Shown here one piece after another: positions 19,275 through 28,673 of a stretch of DNA of 64,000 nucleotides; the stretch's first letter is position 1; every line of letters begins with the position of its first letter. Under the pieces are notes generated by a model. The model was given only the letters and a program-made list of their open reading frames with translations, was not told where the DNA came from and searched no databases. The position numbers and the translations under genes are program-made. This stretch comes from Neoalteromonas arenosi (GTDB taxonomy: Bacteria > Pseudomonadota > Gammaproteobacteria > Enterobacterales > Alteromonadaceae), in the NCBI RefSeq assembly GCF_030362855.1, contig NZ_JAUCBP010000001.1:365687-429686 (forward strand), read 5' to 3'.

Positions 19275-19319
19275 GTCCGCTCCTCCTCGTTAATTCGCTA
19301 TAAAGTAGGGTTAATAGAA

Positions 19320-19571
<252 letters not shown>

Positions 19572-19595
19572 TTAAAAGTTAAAAGCAAAACGTTA

Positions 19596-20432
<837 letters not shown>

Positions 20433-20477
20433 TTAACCCAAAAGTTTAATTATAAAACTGTTTTATAGCCCCGCGCC

Positions 20478-20867
20478 TCAAGAACTTTGGCTGACGCGAA
20501 ACATTGTTAGCCAATAACTAATAGTGGCAATCGCAAATGCACAAAAAAGGAGAACTGGTTGTGCTTCGAAGGCGATAAACGCGATTCCAAAAATTAGTGC
20601 TGCTAAACCTAATTTGTATCTGGCTCCTTGCATTAAGCTAGTCGCGACAGCTTTTGCCTGCTGCGCACCAGAGAACCGAAATGCAAAAAACGCAAAAATT
20701 CCATTCGGGACCACACTGGCAAAACACCCTAACAACACTGATATGACCCCATTTAGGTCAGTTGCTGTCGCTGCGGCGGCAGCTAACACTACAGTTACGC
20801 CAAGTTGAACAAAAAAGCCCACTTTCGCCAGTGCTTTTCCGTCGGCGACTAAGTCGTTCGAAGGCAT
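20478..20867 (-). CDS. atpI: ATP synthase accessory protein I
   Basis: A 129-residue protein with four membrane helices, first in the atp operon. It contains the AtpI-typical VVPNGIFAFFAFRFSGAQQA. AtpI proteins help c-ring assembly or magnesium/calcium supply; the role is modest in the species tested. It is preceded by a strong sigma-70 promoter. Confidence 0.9.
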   Translation of the reverse strand: MPSNDLVADGKALAKVGFFVQLGVTVVLAAAAATATDLNGVISVLLGCFASVVPNGIFAFFAFRFSGAQQAKAVATSLMQGARYKLGLAALIFGIAFIAFEAQPVLLFCAFAIATISYWLTMFRVSQSS

Positions 20868-20907
20868 GTGTTTTGTCGTATCTAACGCCCGAAATAAAAG
20901 CGACGAA

Positions 20908-20935
20908 AGTATACTTGGTATTGAAACTTTTTCAA
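20908..20935 (-). promoter_or_regulatory. Sigma-70 promoter of the atp operon
   Basis: On the minus strand TTGAAA (20935-20930) and TATACT (20913-20908) are separated by 16 nt. The expected start is near 20901, about 34 nt upstream of atpI. Confidence 0.75.
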
Positions 20936-21063
20936 CCGTTATAACCTTTTTGAAAGCTATTATGAAAATTTACTAACGGAATGACAAAGACACAGTACAA
21001 CAGGTCGTGTTTTGCGTGCAATTACCTCGAAAATAATTGACTTTCGCTGTGTATTAAAACTAA

Positions 21064-21939
21064 TTACTCGATTTCTTTCAGTGCCAATTTAGTCAAAATG
21101 CCATCGAGTTCATCGAGGCTGGCAAAATTAATCGTCATTTTGCCTTTACCCTTGGCATTGTGATCAATCGACACCGGCGCTCCAACACTCTCCGAAAGGC
21201 GGGTTGCTAGTCGGGCAACATCTGGGTCAACTTGCTTTGGCGCTTTCGGCGCGGCTGGCTCTAGTAGCTTTTTGACCAATTTTTCAGTGTCTCTCACCGT
21301 CAAACCTTTACCTGAAACGTGCTGCGCAGCTTCTGATTGAGCATCACCTTCAAGCGCCAACAACGCTCTCGCATGGCCCATTTCAATATCGCCATACTCG
21401 ACTAATTTTTTCACATCGCTATTAAGATTATTGAGGCGCAATAGGTTGGTTACTGTAGTGCGTGATTTACCAACCGCTTCTGCGACTTCTTGATGAGTGA
21501 GCGCAAATTCAACCATTAGACGGTCAAGGGCTTGTGCCTCTTCCATGGCATTGAGATCTTCACGCTGAATATTTTCAATCAATGCGATGGCAACAGCTGA
21601 TTCATCTGGCACGTCTTTGATTAAACACGGAATCACGTCTAAGCCAGCAATTTGAGCAGCTCGCCAACGACGCTCACCCGCGATAATCTCAAACTTTTCT
21701 TCGGCAAGTTGGCGCACGACTACAGGTTGTATTACACCTTGTGAGCGAATTGACGAAGCCAAGTCTTCTAGTGCCTCAGGCGACATGTCTTTACGCGGTT
21801 GATACTTACCCGGTGTTAACCACTCAATGGGGAGCTTGTTCAGTTCACTGTTGCGGCTAGGTGGATTCTTTGGATTTGATTGACTAGTGGCAAGCAGGGC
21901 GTCTAAACCTCTTCCCAATCCGCGCTTCTTTGCTGACAT
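21064..21939 (-). CDS. parB: Chromosome partitioning protein ParB (CTPase, parS-binding)
   Basis: A 291-residue ParB. The N-terminal RGLGRGLDALL is followed by the ParB/Srx CTPase core with GERRWRAAQIAG, which forms the CTP pocket, and IENIQREDLNAMEEAQA. A helix-turn-helix (LTHQEVAEAVGKSRTTVTNLLRL) reads parS. A Pro/Lys linker leads to the C-terminal dimer domain. Two parS sites lie 15 kb away in recF. It is last in the mnmG-rsmG-parA-parB block. Confidence 0.96.
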   Translation of the reverse strand: MSAKKRGLGRGLDALLATSQSNPKNPPSRNSELNKLPIEWLTPGKYQPRKDMSPEALEDLASSIRSQGVIQPVVVRQLAEEKFEIIAGERRWRAAQIAGLDVIPCLIKDVPDESAVAIALIENIQREDLNAMEEAQALDRLMVEFALTHQEVAEAVGKSRTTVTNLLRLNNLNSDVKKLVEYGDIEMGHARALLALEGDAQSEAAQHVSGKGLTVRDTEKLVKKLLEPAAPKAPKQVDPDVARLATRLSESVGAPVSIDHNAKGKGKMTINFASLDELDGILTKLALKEIE

Positions 21940-21964
21940 GCTGTCCTCGTTTAACTTAACTTGC

Positions 21965-22753
21965 TTACGCCGATGCGGCGACTTTGTGTGTATCTCGGCG
22001 ACGTAAAATTTCGCCAGCTAGCGCCAAGTATGCTTTGGCTCCGGTTGATGATTTATCATAGTACATCGCTGGCGCACCAAAACTAGGAGCTTCTGCTAAG
22101 CGTACGTTGCGCGGTATAACAGTGCGATATACTTGTTCACCAAAATGCCTTTTTAACTGCTCTGACACATCGTTAGCTAATCTGTTGCGCGGATCGTACA
22201 TGGTGCGCAACACGCCTTCAATTTTGAGATTAGGGTTGACCACTGATGCGAGCTTCTGAATTGTGTCCATCAAAGCAGTCAAACCTTCCAAGGCATAATA
22301 TTCGCATTGCATAGGTACTAACACAGAATCAGCAGCTGCAAGTGCGTTGACGGTGAGTTGGCTTAGCGAAGGTGGACAATCGATGAAGATAAAATCGTAA
22401 TAATTCAGCACCGGTTTAAGAGCGTTGCGCAATCTTAGCTCACGCGCGAAGACTTCCATCAATTTAATCTCTGCAGCAGTGACATCTCCATTACCAGGAA
22501 TCAGATCGTACTTACCTGCAGTGTCTTTGATGATGACTTCGTCAATTGGTTGCTCTTCGATAAGCAACTCATAACTGGTAGCAGATACTTCGTACTTATC
22601 GATGCCACTGCCCATGGTTGCATTGCCTTGTGGGTCGAGATCGATCAGTAACACTTTGCGTTTAGTTGCTGCCATTGACGCAGCAACATTCACTGCGGTA
22701 GTGGTTTTACCTACACCACCTTTTTGATTGGCGATTGCAATGACCTTAGCCAC
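21965..22753 (-). CDS. parA: Chromosome partitioning ATPase ParA
   Basis: A 262-residue Soj/ParA ATPase. The deviant Walker A motif KGGVGKTTTAVN lies near residue 10, DLDPQGNATMGSG is the switch region and FIFIDCPPSLSQL is Walker B. The short N-terminus without an HTH marks it as the chromosomal type. ATP-bound ParA binds the nucleoid and pulls ParB-parS complexes. It lies 13 nt after rsmG and 25 nt before parB. Confidence 0.97.
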   Translation of the reverse strand: MAKVIAIANQKGGVGKTTTAVNVAASMAATKRKVLLIDLDPQGNATMGSGIDKYEVSATSYELLIEEQPIDEVIIKDTAGKYDLIPGNGDVTAAEIKLMEVFARELRLRNALKPVLNYYDFIFIDCPPSLSQLTVNALAAADSVLVPMQCEYYALEGLTALMDTIQKLASVVNPNLKIEGVLRTMYDPRNRLANDVSEQLKRHFGEQVYRTVIPRNVRLAEAPSFGAPAMYYDKSSTGAKAYLALAGEILRRRDTHKVAASA

Positions 22754-22766
22754 AATTCTTCCTATC

Positions 22767-23396
22767 TTACTGTTTTTTTAGCCTAATTAAATGGCGTTCA
22801 CCGACCATAAAGGGAATATCTAGTTTGTGAGTACTAACTAAATTGATATTATCGGGTAACGCAGTAAGCTCATCTTGCGGGTATTGGCCTTTTAATGCAA
22901 GAAATTCACCTGAAGAATTAATCAAATGTTGGCACCATTGCAGCATATCCTGTAGCGAGGCAAAGGCTCGGCTTAGCACGCCGTCGTAATGATCGCTTAT
23001 TTGGTGTTCTTCTACGCGAGATTGAACCGGTATGACATTGCTCAAACCGAGTTCAAACACCACTTGCTTCATAAAACGCACGCGTTTGCCCAAGCTATCT
23101 AAACACGTAAACTGCGCGTTTGGACAAGCGATTGCCAATGGGATCCCGGGTAATCCTGGGCCTGTTCCTACATCGATATAGTTTTTGTTTTCGATAAAGG
23201 GTACAACCGCAAGAGAATCGAGAATATGCTTGTTAAGCATTTCGTTGGGATCGCGCACTGAGGTTAAGTTATAGGCTTTGTTCCATTTGACCATTAACTC
23301 TACATAAGCCACCAGCTGATTCATTTGAGTATTGCTGAGATCAAGGCCTAGTTGCGCGACACCAGAGGCTAATTGATTTTGTAAATCCATTGCCAT
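22767..23396 (-). CDS. rsmG: 16S rRNA m7G527 methyltransferase
   Basis: A 209-residue RsmG (GidB) that methylates N7 of G527 in 16S rRNA using SAM. Motif I is [20 protein letters not shown] near residue 70, and the N-terminal [21 protein letters not shown] is diagnostic. The first ATG abuts the mnmG stop; a second at 23390 (MDLQNQ) is equally possible. The mnmG-rsmG-parA-parB order is conserved in gammaproteobacteria. Confidence 0.96.
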   Translation of the reverse strand: MAMDLQNQLASGVAQLGLDLSNTQMNQLVAYVELMVKWNKAYNLTSVRDPNEMLNKHILDSLAVVPFIENKNYIDVGTGPGLPGIPLAIACPNAQFTCLDSLGKRVRFMKQVVFELGLSNVIPVQSRVEEHQISDHYDGVLSRAFASLQDMLQWCQHLINSSGEFLALKGQYPQDELTALPDNINLVSTHKLDIPFMVGERHLIRLKKQ

Positions 23397-25298
23397 TTAA
23401 GCGCTCGCGCGCTGTTGCTTACGCAACGCACCTTGTTTCTTCAAATAGACTAACAATAACGAAATAGCAGCTGGTGTAATACCTGAAATACGTGACGCTT
23501 TGCCAATGGTTTCCGGGCGTGCATCAGTTAACTTAGCTACCACTTCATTACTCAAACCAGATACTGAGGCAAAATCAAAATCAGCAGGTATCAACGTATT
23601 TTCATGACGTTGGGCTTTTGCTATCTCTTCTTGTTGACGCGAAATATAGCCCGCATACTTTATCTGAATTTCAACTTGCTCTGCCGCTTGTTCGTGCTTT
23701 AAGGCAGGGCCTAAAGATTCTATCGCCATTAACTTGCGATAAGTCATTTCTGGACGGCGGATCATTTCTTCCAATGAATGCTCACGCGACACCGGATTTT
23801 TAATCAGTTGGTTTAATTCACTAACTGCAACGTGGTCGGGATGTACCCACTGGCCACGCAACCGCTGTAATTCTTGCTCGATTAACTCTTGCTTGTGATT
23901 GAACGCCTGCCAGCGCGTATCATCAACCAAACCAACCTCACGACCCAGTGCGGTCAATCGAATATCGGCATTATCTTCACGTAACAATAAGCGGTATTCT
24001 GCACGGCTGGTGAACATACGATAGGGCTCTTTGGTCCCCATAGTCGCTAAATCATCAATCAATACGCCCATATAGGCCTGATCGCGACGCAAGATAAGCG
24101 GATCTTTTTGCTGCACTTGCAAGGCGGCATTGGCACCGGCAATCAATCCTTGCGCACCGGCTTCTTCATAACCTGTAGTACCGTTGATTTGACCGGCAAA
24201 GAACAATCCTTGAATAAACTTAGTTTCAAGGGTTTGTTTTAAGTCGCGCGGATCAAAGAAATCGTATTCGATCGCATAACCTGGGCGGATGATATGCGCG
24301 TTTTCAAACCCATTGATCGACCGTACTAGCTGCATTTGTACGTCGAAAGGCAAACTGGTTGATATGCCGTTTGGATAAACTTCAATGCTGTTTAGCCCTT
24401 CAGGCTCGACAAAAATCTGATGTGAGTTTTTGTCGGCAAAACGCATGATCTTGTCTTCAATTGACGGACAATAACGCGGGCCCACGCCTTCAATAACACC
24501 TGTATACATTGGCGATCGATCTAATCCACCACGTATGATGTCATGCGTTTTTTCATTAGTGTGCGTGATATAGCAAGGGACCTGACGAGGATGATCAGCC
24601 ACACTACCCATGAATGAAAATACAGGTATTGGGGTATCACCTGGCTGTTCCTGCATTTTCGAAAAATCGAGTGTTCGAGCGTCTAATCGTGCAGGGGTAC
24701 CTGTTTTTAAGCGATCAACTCTAAAAGGCAATGCCCGTAGACGTTGTGCTAACGCGTTTGACGGTGGATCACCGGCGCGACCACCTTGGAAATTTTCTAA
24801 GCCAATGTGGATTGTTCCGCCCAAGAAGGTGCCTACGGTCAGCACTACAGTGGGCGCTTTAAACTTCAAACCCATCTGTGTAACAACACCGCAAACGCGG
24901 TCATTTTCAACGATCAAATCATCAACGGACTGTTGGAAAATTGTAAGATTTTCGGCGTGTTCTAACGTGTTACGCATGGCTGTGCGGTACAAACTGCGAT
25001 CAGCCTGAGCACGGGTTGCGCGAACCGCTGGTCCTTTGCTGCTGTTTAGGGTTCTAAACTGAATGCCTGCGCGATCAGCAGCCATTGCCATAGCACCACC
25101 CAGCGCATCGATCTCTTTAACTAGGTGGCCTTTACCGATCCCACCGATCGCAGGGTTACAAGACATTTGACCCAAAGTCTCAATATTGTGCGTGATCAGC
25201 AGTGTATTCACACCCATTCTTGCCGCAGCTAAAGCAGCTTCTGATCCTGCATGACCGCCACCGACAACAATGACGTCAAATGATTGTTGATAAAACAC
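23397..25298 (-). CDS. mnmG: tRNA uridine-5-carboxymethylaminomethyl modification enzyme, FAD subunit
   Basis: MnmG (GidA), the FAD-dependent partner of MnmE in making the cmnm5 group on U34 of several tRNAs. FAD site [23 protein letters not shown] is N-terminal, followed by [20 protein letters not shown]. The C-terminal helical domain ends in [22 protein letters not shown] at 25298 (633 residues, starting (M)FYQQSFDV) is preferred because GAGGG lies 8 nt upstream and the N-terminus then matches relatives. An ATG at 25331 would add 11 unusual residues. It reads away from the adjacent origin, as in E. coli. Confidence 0.96.
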   Translation of the reverse strand: MFYQQSFDVIVVGGGHAGSEAALAAARMGVNTLLITHNIETLGQMSCNPAIGGIGKGHLVKEIDALGGAMAMAADRAGIQFRTLNSSKGPAVRATRAQADRSLYRTAMRNTLEHAENLTIFQQSVDDLIVENDRVCGVVTQMGLKFKAPTVVLTVGTFLGGTIHIGLENFQGGRAGDPPSNALAQRLRALPFRVDRLKTGTPARLDARTLDFSKMQEQPGDTPIPVFSFMGSVADHPRQVPCYITHTNEKTHDIIRGGLDRSPMYTGVIEGVGPRYCPSIEDKIMRFADKNSHQIFVEPEGLNSIEVYPNGISTSLPFDVQMQLVRSINGFENAHIIRPGYAIEYDFFDPRDLKQTLETKFIQGLFFAGQINGTTGYEEAGAQGLIAGANAALQVQQKDPLILRRDQAYMGVLIDDLATMGTKEPYRMFTSRAEYRLLLREDNADIRLTALGREVGLVDDTRWQAFNHKQELIEQELQRLRGQWVHPDHVAVSELNQLIKNPVSREHSLEEMIRRPEMTYRKLMAIESLGPALKHEQAAEQVEIQIKYAGYISRQQEEIAKAQRHENTLIPADFDFASVSGLSNEVVAKLTDARPETIGKASRISGITPAAISLLLVYLKKQGALRKQQRASA

Positions 25299-25359
25299 GT
25301 CTAAAACCCTCAAACCTTGATAACACAGCATTTTAGGTCACTAAAAATGCGGCCGCGTA

Positions 25360-25835
25360 TTCTATCTGATCATTGTACTGAAAAAAATGTTTATTGGTTA
25401 AAAACTAAACGTTATTAGCAAAAAAGATTCGTTTTAGATAATTACTGATCTGGTGTTAGATCGAAGAGACCGCTTTGCTTTATAAATATGATCTTTCTTT
25501 ATATTAGATTATTTTTATTATTATTAAGGAGACGTAATTCTGTGTAAAACCCTTTTTAAGTTAAAGAAAACAGCGAGTTAGATCATGTTTAAAGTTGTGA
25601 TCTATGCGATCGTTAAGGCAAATAAGCTGTTAATAACTAGTGGGTTTATCCACAGGTTAATATTTAACCAATAGTGTAAACAGGAATATATACACTAATT
25701 AACAGTGTTTTTGCGATCTTATCCACACTTGTGATCCAGTTGTTCACTTACTGTGAGTAAGTTGGGGAGCGATCTTGAATAGATAGAGAAGTGAGGTGAA
25801 GGATCCCTTATTGTTAAAGGGATCCAGAATGATCG
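25360..25835. other. oriC: Probable chromosomal replication origin oriC (mnmG side)
   Basis: This gene-free stretch lies beside mnmG, the E. coli oriC position, with mioC further on. It has 13 GATC sites in about 475 bp, against roughly two expected by chance. Perfect DnaA boxes TTATCCACA lie at 25646-25654 and 25719-25727, and a relaxed box (TGTGTAAAA) at 25541-25549. An AT-rich unwinding-type segment at 25480-25537 includes GATCTTTCTTTAT, like the E. coli 13-mers. A perfect palindrome ACTTACT-GTG-AGTAAGT lies at 25746-25762. GGATCCCTT/AAGGGATCC form a hairpin at 25801-25825. Function is inferred, not tested. Confidence 0.8.
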
Positions 25836-25837
25836 TA

Positions 25838-26626
25838 CTAGTCTTTTAACACTTTTACGCTGCCACCACTGGTCCGCAGTGTTAATTCCGGGCCACCACC
25901 GTTGATCGAGCCGCGAATTGAACGTTTTTTGGTTCTACCATCGACCTCAAATTCAGAGCTAACAGATCCGCCTGATGTAGAGGCGTCTAGTTCAATAGCT
26001 ATATCTTCCGGGAGGATTGCGGTGATCGAACCCCCCGATGTAGAGAGCTTTGCATCTTCAGTGATCTGCTTTTTAAACTCAACCTTGATGCTACCGCCAG
26101 ATGTATTTGCATCAATTTCACCATACACACTGTCTACGCGGATTGAACCACCCGAGGTGTGAACATCGACGTTACCGATAATATCACCAAGGGCAATGGA
26201 GCCCCCGGACGTTTGAGCATCAATGTTACCTTCAAGATCTTCAATTTTGATGGAGCCACCCGCGGTATTTAAATCTAGGTCATAGTTTTCTGGCACAGTA
26301 ATGTAGAATTTGGCGCGAATTTGCGAACCATTCCAACCCCATTCACCATCTTCTTTATCGCCGTAGATACTCACGCCATCACCAGTGCGTTCAAAACGCA
26401 CAGAAAACTCATCTGCATCCGGGCCTTCAACTTCTACTTCAATTTCTACTGTATCGCGGTCGTGTGTTTCGATATTTAAGCTGCCCACATCGGTTTTTAA
26501 ATAGAGTGTTTCCCCCGCTTCTACATCATAGGTTTGGGTAAAAACATCGGCGTGCGCAATTAAGCTAATACTTGCGGCGAGGGCGAAAGCAGCGGTCCCT
26601 GTTGTAATTTTGGTGATCGTTTTCAT
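25838..26626 (-). CDS. Secreted DUF4097-type beta-repeat protein
   Basis: A 262-residue exported protein with signal peptide (LAASISLIAHA). The mature protein is very acidic at the start. It then becomes a repetitive beta structure in which the motif (T/N)(S/A)GGS(I/V) recurs seven times at spacings of about 17-28 residues (TAGGSIKI, TSGGSIAL, TSGGSIRV, TSGGSIKV, TSGGSITA, TSGGSVSS, TSGGSVKV). This is the DUF4097/putative-adhesin beta-helix pattern. Function is unknown; a periplasmic or surface role is likely. It is inserted between oriC and the dnaT-dnaC pair. An 11-bp inverted repeat in its leader covers its ribosome site. Confidence 0.85.
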   Translation of the reverse strand: MKTITKITTGTAAFALAASISLIAHADVFTQTYDVEAGETLYLKTDVGSLNIETHDRDTVEIEVEVEGPDADEFSVRFERTGDGVSIYGDKEDGEWGWNGSQIRAKFYITVPENYDLDLNTAGGSIKIEDLEGNIDAQTSGGSIALGDIIGNVDVHTSGGSIRVDSVYGEIDANTSGGSIKVEFKKQITEDAKLSTSGGSITAILPEDIAIELDASTSGGSVSSEFEVDGRTKKRSIRGSINGGGPELTLRTSGGSVKVLKD

Positions 26627-26633
26627 GTTTGTT

Positions 26634-26696
26634 CCTTTGTCTAAATGGACGAGCTTTAATGGATTTATAGCTTAGTCGCAGGTGCTTAGACAAAGG
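26634..26696 (-). promoter_or_regulatory. Inverted repeat covering the ribosome site of the DUF4097 gene
   Basis: CCTTTGTCTAA and TTAGACAAAGG form a perfect 11-bp inverted repeat with a 41-nt loop. On the minus-strand transcript the right arm contains AAAGG, the ribosome site 7 nt before the ATG at 26626, so a long-range hairpin would mask it. A TATAAA-like -10 lies within the loop; if that is the promoter, the repeat would be a DNA operator instead. Confidence 0.5.
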
Positions 26697-26712
26697 TTTA
26701 AATGTAACCAAA

Positions 26713-27534
26713 TTAAATTTGGTTGGGTCGATAAGAGGGGGCGCGTTGTTCTTCTGGAATAGCGGGTGTAATTGACTTTCTGCGGCTCGGGCCACTGAAT
26801 TTTACTTTGTAAGTATCGTACTCTTTGATCGACTCGAAACAATAATTACCCAAAGCGTTTTCGAGTTCGCTAAGGTTGTGGTTAGTGATCATAATGCAAT
26901 TTTTATGGTCCACTAATCGTTGGCGCAATAAGTTACCCAACCAACTCTGCGCGTTCTTTTTGAGCATGGTTTCGTTAACACACACTTCATCCAAGATAAG
27001 TAAATCAACACTTAACAGTTCTTTTTGGATATCTCTAAACTGCTGTGCGATATTATCGGTAGATGAATAGTCATACGAGAAAAAACGCATTTCTAATAAG
27101 GTAGATAGCTGCCGATAAAGCACGGTAGTCTCAAACTGTGCAATTAATTCATGTGCTATCGCACCCGCTATGTGAGATTTTCCACGCCCGTAATCGCCGT
27201 AAAAAATCATCATATGCGAGCTGTTGTTGCGCCAATTAGGGTCGGCATGTGCGGCTATAAACGACTGAGCGATGTTAACGGCTTCGATTACGTCTTGGCT
27301 ATCTTGTTGGAGGTTTGCGAAGGTCCACCCTGGGTTTAGGTCTGAACGACCATGCAATTGCTCAATGCGTTGTTGCTTTGAATTTTGCTGAAGCTTTTGA
27401 ACTTCTAAATTGGCTTGTTGTTCGTATTCGCGCCGAATCGATTGAAAATCAACAGTTTCCGGATCGGTGGGCGGCAAAGGGTTTTTCCCCAGTATTTCTG
27501 CCAATCTATTGATTTTATCGTTTAGTGAATCCAC
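26713..27534 (-). CDS. DnaC-like replicative helicase loader (AAA+ ATPase)
   Basis: A 273-residue AAA+ protein related to E. coli DnaC, which loads DnaB helicase. The N-terminal part is helical, as needed for helicase binding. The sequence RIEQLHGRSDLNPGWTFANLQ aligns with the DnaC linker (NRSGIRP...SFENY). Walker A is GDYGRGKSHIAGAI, Walker B VDLLILDEVC, sensor I IMITNHN. It follows the dnaT-like gene, as in E. coli dnaT-dnaC, but lies between oriC and mioC. DnaC is considered a domesticated phage gene; IstB-type transposition helpers share the fold, but no transposase is present. A 19-bp palindrome AACCAAATTAAATTTGGTT covers the stop codon. Confidence 0.82.
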   Translation of the reverse strand: MDSLNDKINRLAEILGKNPLPPTDPETVDFQSIRREYEQQANLEVQKLQQNSKQQRIEQLHGRSDLNPGWTFANLQQDSQDVIEAVNIAQSFIAAHADPNWRNNSSHMMIFYGDYGRGKSHIAGAIAHELIAQFETTVLYRQLSTLLEMRFFSYDYSSTDNIAQQFRDIQKELLSVDLLILDEVCVNETMLKKNAQSWLGNLLRQRLVDHKNCIMITNHNLSELENALGNYCFESIKEYDTYKVKFSGPSRRKSITPAIPEEQRAPSYRPNQI

Positions 27535-27567
27535 GCGTGGTGTCCCTCGTTAAAACAGAGCAGTAGA

Positions 27568-28212
27568 TTACTGCTTTGACCGATATTTTTCTACTAACTT
27601 ACGTGCATTGTCATCAATTTCGACAGCTGATTGCGGGGTTGTTAGTTGTGAGCCTATTTGCGTTTTGTGGCGTGGCACCTTAGCTAATCGTTGTTGCTTT
27701 AAATAACTCACAAATTTTTGTGTCCACTGAAAATGACTCAGTTGTGTATCCGGTCGGCCTAACCAATAAGCAACAAAATCACCGGTTTCTTCCGGGGTAA
27801 ATGCTTTGTCTATCAATCCGACCAACTGCGCTAGCTCAGCAAAGAGTTTGTCATCGGGTTGCCAATCGATATAGATGGCCGATTTATTCTGATGAAGTCG
27901 CTCTACACTCGCTTGTTTGACGACCACCAAGGGCAAAATAACGCGTTTATTGTTGAGACTGCGATTGATATCGCAATCACTGGGGATCTCAATCAAGCCA
28001 ACGTTGACTAGTTCTTTAAGTAATGCATTGATTTGACGACCAAGTGTGAAGTGCTGTTCGGTGCCGTTGAGCAACTGCATTATATGCTTATAGACTAGCT
28101 CACCCGATGCGCCCGTTTGAACGTTAGCATTAGGTCTAAGGCTCAGCATGTATAAGACACGTGCTGGATTACTTAAGGGTTGGCTTAGCGCATCGAGTTC
28201 GGCACTGTTCAT
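27568..28212 (-). CDS. DnaT-like primosomal protein
   Basis: A 214-residue protein. Residues about 130-195 form a DnaT-type single-strand-DNA-binding domain: IDWQPDDKLFAELAQLVGL, EETGDFVAYWLGRP and HFQWTQKFVSYLKQQR match the WQP..., EE..FIAYW and HVQWQQK pattern of E. coli DnaT. The N-terminal half differs from E. coli DnaT and looks like a winged helix (QINALLKELVNVGLIEIP), more like phage replication proteins. It lies 33 nt upstream of the dnaC-like gene and 13 nt after mioC, so it is likely cotranscribed. Probable role: primosome assembly and helicase loading at oriC or at restarted forks. Confidence 0.75.
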   Translation of the reverse strand: MNSAELDALSQPLSNPARVLYMLSLRPNANVQTGASGELVYKHIMQLLNGTEQHFTLGRQINALLKELVNVGLIEIPSDCDINRSLNNKRVILPLVVVKQASVERLHQNKSAIYIDWQPDDKLFAELAQLVGLIDKAFTPEETGDFVAYWLGRPDTQLSHFQWTQKFVSYLKQQRLAKVPRHKTQIGSQLTTPQSAVEIDDNARKLVEKYRSKQ

Positions 28213-28225
28213 GGTTGTTTTGGGA

Positions 28226-28669
28226 TTAGGCTGAAGTGAACAATTGAATGTTGTTGTCTAACCATTCCACTGCATACTCCTCTGGAATAGGGTGTTGGAG
28301 TACATCGACTTCTAATGGTTCGGCCAACGCTTTTGCTTGGGCGTTTTGCATCAGTTTGTGCATCTGGGCGCCACCATAGCAAAATGTATCGTAGCTACTG
28401 TCACCTAGACTGAGCACCCAATAAGGCAAATCATTTAACGTTTTGCCGACCAGATCATCGGCAAAAGGTTGAATATTATCAGGCAGATCGCCAGCGCCGT
28501 GGGTAGATGTGCATATCAGCCATATGCCCTGTTGCGGGATAGCAGCAAAATCAGGCGCTAAGTAGATTTCAGTGGTTAAGTTTTCTGCTTGGAGTCGATC
28601 TGCAACCGCATCAGCAACATATTCACTGGCACCCAAGACTGAACCGACAATGATGTGGACGGTATCCAT
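28226..28669 (-). CDS. mioC: Flavodoxin-like protein MioC
   Basis: A 147-residue FMN-binding flavodoxin of the MioC type. The FMN-phosphate loop is replaced by GSVLGASEYVAD, and TSTHGAGDLPDNIQPF matches MioC closely. LGDSSYDTFCYGGAQ is the second flavin loop. In E. coli mioC lies directly beside oriC and is transcribed toward it; here three genes separate it from the origin candidate, with the same orientation. Biochemically it is linked to electron supply, for example to biotin synthase. Confidence 0.9.
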   Translation of the reverse strand: MDTVHIIVGSVLGASEYVADAVADRLQAENLTTEIYLAPDFAAIPQQGIWLICTSTHGAGDLPDNIQPFADDLVGKTLNDLPYWVLSLGDSSYDTFCYGGAQMHKLMQNAQAKALAEPLEVDVLQHPIPEEYAVEWLDNNIQLFTSA

Positions 28670-28673
28670 TATA

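Noticed and set aside
25801..25825. GGATCCCTT/AAGGGATCC hairpin as a terminator for the DUF4097 gene
   Set aside because: No T-run on either strand; listed as part of the origin region instead.
26713..27534. The AAA+ gene as an IstB transposition helper
   Set aside because: No IstA transposase or inverted terminal repeats nearby, and it is paired with a DnaT-like gene as in dnaT-dnaC.
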